DNA from: AC-32 sp035624425
GTDB taxonomy: Bacteria > Actinomycetota > Thermoleophilia > Gaiellales > Gaiellaceae
Length of the DNA stretch: 7,045 bases
NCBI GenBank assembly: GCA_035624425.1
Contig: DASPRN010000127.1
Coordinates: 1-7,045, forward strand
Reading direction: 5' to 3'
Within the stretch, counting starts at the first letter, position 1. The number at the start of each line of letters is the position of its first letter. A model generated the notes under the pieces. That model did not search any database. It saw only the letters and a program-made list of their open reading frames with translations, and was not told the DNA's origin. Below, one piece after another: positions 5,601-7,045 of the stretch. Position numbers and translations under genes: made by a program.

Positions 5601-5627
5601 ACGACCTGCGAGTCGTGGGGCTTTTTT
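5596..5627 (+). terminator. glnII: Intrinsic terminator inside the glnII leader
   Basis: A 10-bp hairpin (GCCTCACGAC with GTCGTGGGGC, loop CTGCGA, one T.G wobble at 5599/5618) is followed by six T (5622-5627). No plus-strand gene lies upstream, and the glnII ATG is only 27 bases downstream, with the ribosome site in between. So it must act on glnII itself as an attenuator rather than as a gene-end terminator. Confidence 0.8.
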
Positions 5628-5641
5628 GTTGGTCCGAGACC

Positions 5642-5648
5642 AGGAGGG
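5642..5648 (+). promoter_or_regulatory. glnII: glnII ribosome binding site
   Basis: AGGAGGG ends 6 bases before the ATG at 5655, a near-ideal site that fixes the start. A small hairpin (TGGTC, loop CGA, GACCA; 5630-5642) abuts it and may slightly limit access. Confidence 0.75.
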
Positions 5649-5654
5649 AAGCAC

Positions 5655-6698
5655 ATGAGGTTCAAGCTCGAGTACATCTGGCTGGACGGCTACGAGCCCG
5701 TTCCGAACCTACGCAGCAAGACGAAGATCGCCGACTTCGACACCGAGCCGACGGTCGAGCAGCTACCGCTGTGGAACTTCGACGGCAGCTCGACCCGCCA
5801 GGCGGACGGCTCGAGCTCGGACTGCTTCCTGCAGCCCGCCGCGCTCTTCTCCGATCCTGCGCGCAACCACAGCTACCTCGTCATGTGCGAGGTGCTCTTG
5901 CCCGACGGGACACCGCATCCCTCCAACAGCCGCGCGGCAATCGCGGACGACCCCGACGCCTGGTTCGGCTTCGAGCAGGAGTACTTCCTGTACCAGGACG
6001 GCGCGCCGCTCGGGTTCCCGAAGGAGGGCTTCCCGGCGCCACAGGGCGAGTACTACACCGGTGTCGGCTTCAAGAACGTGGGCGGCATCGCGCGCCAGAT
6101 CGTCGACGAGCACATCGACCTCTGCATCGAGGCCGGGATCGCGATCGAGGGAGTCAACGCCGAGGTCGCGAAGGGGCAATGGGAGTTCCAGATCTTCGGC
6201 AAGGGCGCGAGGCACGCCGCCGACGAGCTCTGGATCGCCCGGTACCTGATGCTCCGCCTCTGCGAGCGCTACGGCGTCGACGTGAACTTCCACCCGAAGC
6301 CGCTCGGCGCCGACGTGGACTGGAACGGCTCGGGCCTGCACACGAACTTCTCGAACAGGCACATGCGGGAGATCGGCGGCGAAGAGTACTTCACTGCGCT
6401 GATGAACGCGTTCTCGGAGGCGCGCCACGAGCACATTGCGTGCTACGGCCCCGAGAACGACCTGCGGCTGACGGGTCTCCACGAGACGGCGGCGATCGAC
6501 GAATTCACGTACGGCATCGCCGACCGCGGAGCCTCGGTCCGCATCCCTCACAGCTTCGTCTCGAGCGGCCACCGCGGCTATCTCGAGGATCGCCGCCCGA
6601 ACTCGCTGGCCGACCCGTACCGGATCACCGGCCGGATCTTGCAGACGATCGCGTCGGTCACCGCGCAGGCGCTGATCGAGGACGCGTTCGCGGCGTAG
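5655..6698 (+). CDS. glnII: Glutamine synthetase, class II (eukaryote-like, 347 aa)
   Basis: This gene makes glutamine from glutamate, ammonium and ATP in the cytoplasm. Class II enzymes are of eukaryotic type, form decamers and are not adenylylated. They are found in Streptomyces, Frankia, rhizobia and some other bacteria. Motifs in order: WNFDGSSTRQA (40-50), FGFEQEYFLY (104-113), NAEVAKGQWEFQIF (168-181), NGSGLHTNFS (224-233), NDLRLTGLHET (268-278), RGASVRIP (291-298) and GYLEDRRPNSLADPY (308-322). The length is normal for the class and no key residue is missing. The start is set by the strong ribosome site. Expression is predicted to depend on read-through of the leader terminator. A GNAT acetyltransferase begins 3 bases after the stop and is probably on the same transcript. 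The identification is very secure. Confidence 0.97.
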   Translation: MRFKLEYIWLDGYEPVPNLRSKTKIADFDTEPTVEQLPLWNFDGSSTRQADGSSSDCFLQPAALFSDPARNHSYLVMCEVLLPDGTPHPSNSRAAIADDPDAWFGFEQEYFLYQDGAPLGFPKEGFPAPQGEYYTGVGFKNVGGIARQIVDEHIDLCIEAGIAIEGVNAEVAKGQWEFQIFGKGARHAADELWIARYLMLRLCERYGVDVNFHPKPLGADVDWNGSGLHTNFSNRHMREIGGEEYFTALMNAFSEARHEHIACYGPENDLRLTGLHETAAIDEFTYGIADRGASVRIPHSFVSSGHRGYLEDRRPNSLADPYRITGRILQTIASVTAQALIEDAFAA

Positions 6699-6701
6699 GC
6701 G

Positions 6702-7045
6702 ATGAGCATGGAGGTGCGCGACCTTCGGCCGGGCGACTGGGCGGAGGTCGCGCGCATCTACGCCGAGGGGATCGCGACGGGGAACGCGACCTTCGAGACC
6801 GAGGTGCCGTCCTGGGCGGCGTGGGACGCCGCGCACCTGGCCGAGCACCGCTTCGTCGCGGAGCGCGACGGCCGGGTGGTCGGCTGGATCGCGCTCTCGC
6901 CGGCATCGCGGCGCCCTTGCTACGCCGGAGTGGCGGAGATCAGCGTCTACGTGACCGAGGCCGCTCGCGGGAACGGCGTGGGCACCGAGCTGCTCGCGGC
7001 AGTCCTCGCAAGCGCGGAGGCGGCCGGGCTCTGGACGCTGCAGAC
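6702..7045 (+). CDS. GNAT acetyltransferase, phosphinothricin/arsinothricin (PAT/ArsN1)-like, partial
   Basis: The gene is cut by the right edge after 114 codons. The fold is an acetyl-CoA-dependent N-acetyltransferase. The N-terminal part MEVRDLRPGDWAEVARIYAEG (3-23) and ATFET (29-33) are typical of the PAT group. FVAERDGRVVGWIALSP (51-67), RPCYAGVAEISVYV (71-84) and the pyrophosphate-binding RGNGVG (89-94) follow. These match enzymes that acetylate the amino group of glutamate-analogue GS inhibitors (phosphinothricin, arsinothricin, methionine sulfoximine). The substrate here is inferred from family resemblance and from the glnII neighbour; some members acetylate other amines. The expected C-terminal PEN/GFR region is outside the window. 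ATG 6702 lies 3 bases after the glnII stop, with no clear ribosome site, suggesting coupling; ATG 6708 is an alternative start. Confidence 0.85.
   Translation, partial: MSMEVRDLRPGDWAEVARIYAEGIATGNATFETEVPSWAAWDAAHLAEHRFVAERDGRVVGWIALSPASRRPCYAGVAEISVYVTEAARGNGVGTELLAAVLASAEAAGLWTLQ

Noticed and set aside
5559..5654. A known glutamine riboswitch in the glnII leader
   Set aside because: I cannot see the three-way-junction layout with conserved loops of the glnA RNA class. The leader is explained by two small hairpins and a terminator.
5763..6848. A 361-codon minus-strand frame opposite glnII
   Set aside because: It is antisense to the secure class II GS and its coupled neighbour, and is Arg/Val-rich without motifs.

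Overview
The window is GC-rich, with strong G/C preference at third codon positions. It carries both a bacterial-type (class I) and a eukaryote-like (class II) glutamine synthetase (GS). This combination fits a high-GC actinobacterium, possibly of the Thermoleophilia (Gaiellales/Solirubrobacterales) type. The placement is inferred from composition and gene content, not from a marker gene.

Layout. From about 5185 down to 60, the minus strand carries a tight gene chain: a promoter at 5157-5185, an ABC exporter ATPase, an ABC-2 permease, a class I SAM methyltransferase and an MFS transporter. These are joined by three successive 4-base ATGA overlaps. After a 69-base gap comes a class I glutamine synthetase, glnA. 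Positions 1-59 hold the end of glnA and a good minus-strand promoter aimed at a gene outside the window. A small membrane-protein gene (minus, 5303-5497) lies divergently from the plus-strand glnII at 5655-6698, which encodes a class II GS. Three bases after glnII begins a GNAT acetyltransferase that runs off the right edge. It resembles the phosphinothricin/arsinothricin N-acetyltransferases, enzymes that inactivate GS inhibitors.

Main observation. Both GS genes sit directly behind an intrinsic terminator located in their own 5' leader, with too little room after the terminator for another promoter. In both leaders the 5' arm of the terminator starts with GCCTC. Six bases upstream of it lies GAGGC, which can form a 5-bp hairpin with a hexanucleotide loop that excludes the terminator. 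Stem sequence, loop length, the position of a U.G wobble in the terminator, and the GGGGC-TTTT end are the same in the two leaders, although the rest differs and one enzyme is class I and the other class II. This looks like a shared transcription-attenuation switch for nitrogen assimilation. The glnII leader has a second hexaloop hairpin just upstream, a layout like the two-hairpin targets of ANTAR antiterminators. However, only one of the three loops fits the A1/G4 loop rule, so the regulator is unknown.

How the genes may work together. GlnA and GlnII both make glutamine from glutamate and ammonia. The acetyltransferase after glnII may protect GS from glutamate-analogue inhibitors. The ABC and MFS exporters with a methyltransferase upstream of glnA form a separate transport/modification unit of unknown substrate. 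A resistance role for it is speculative.
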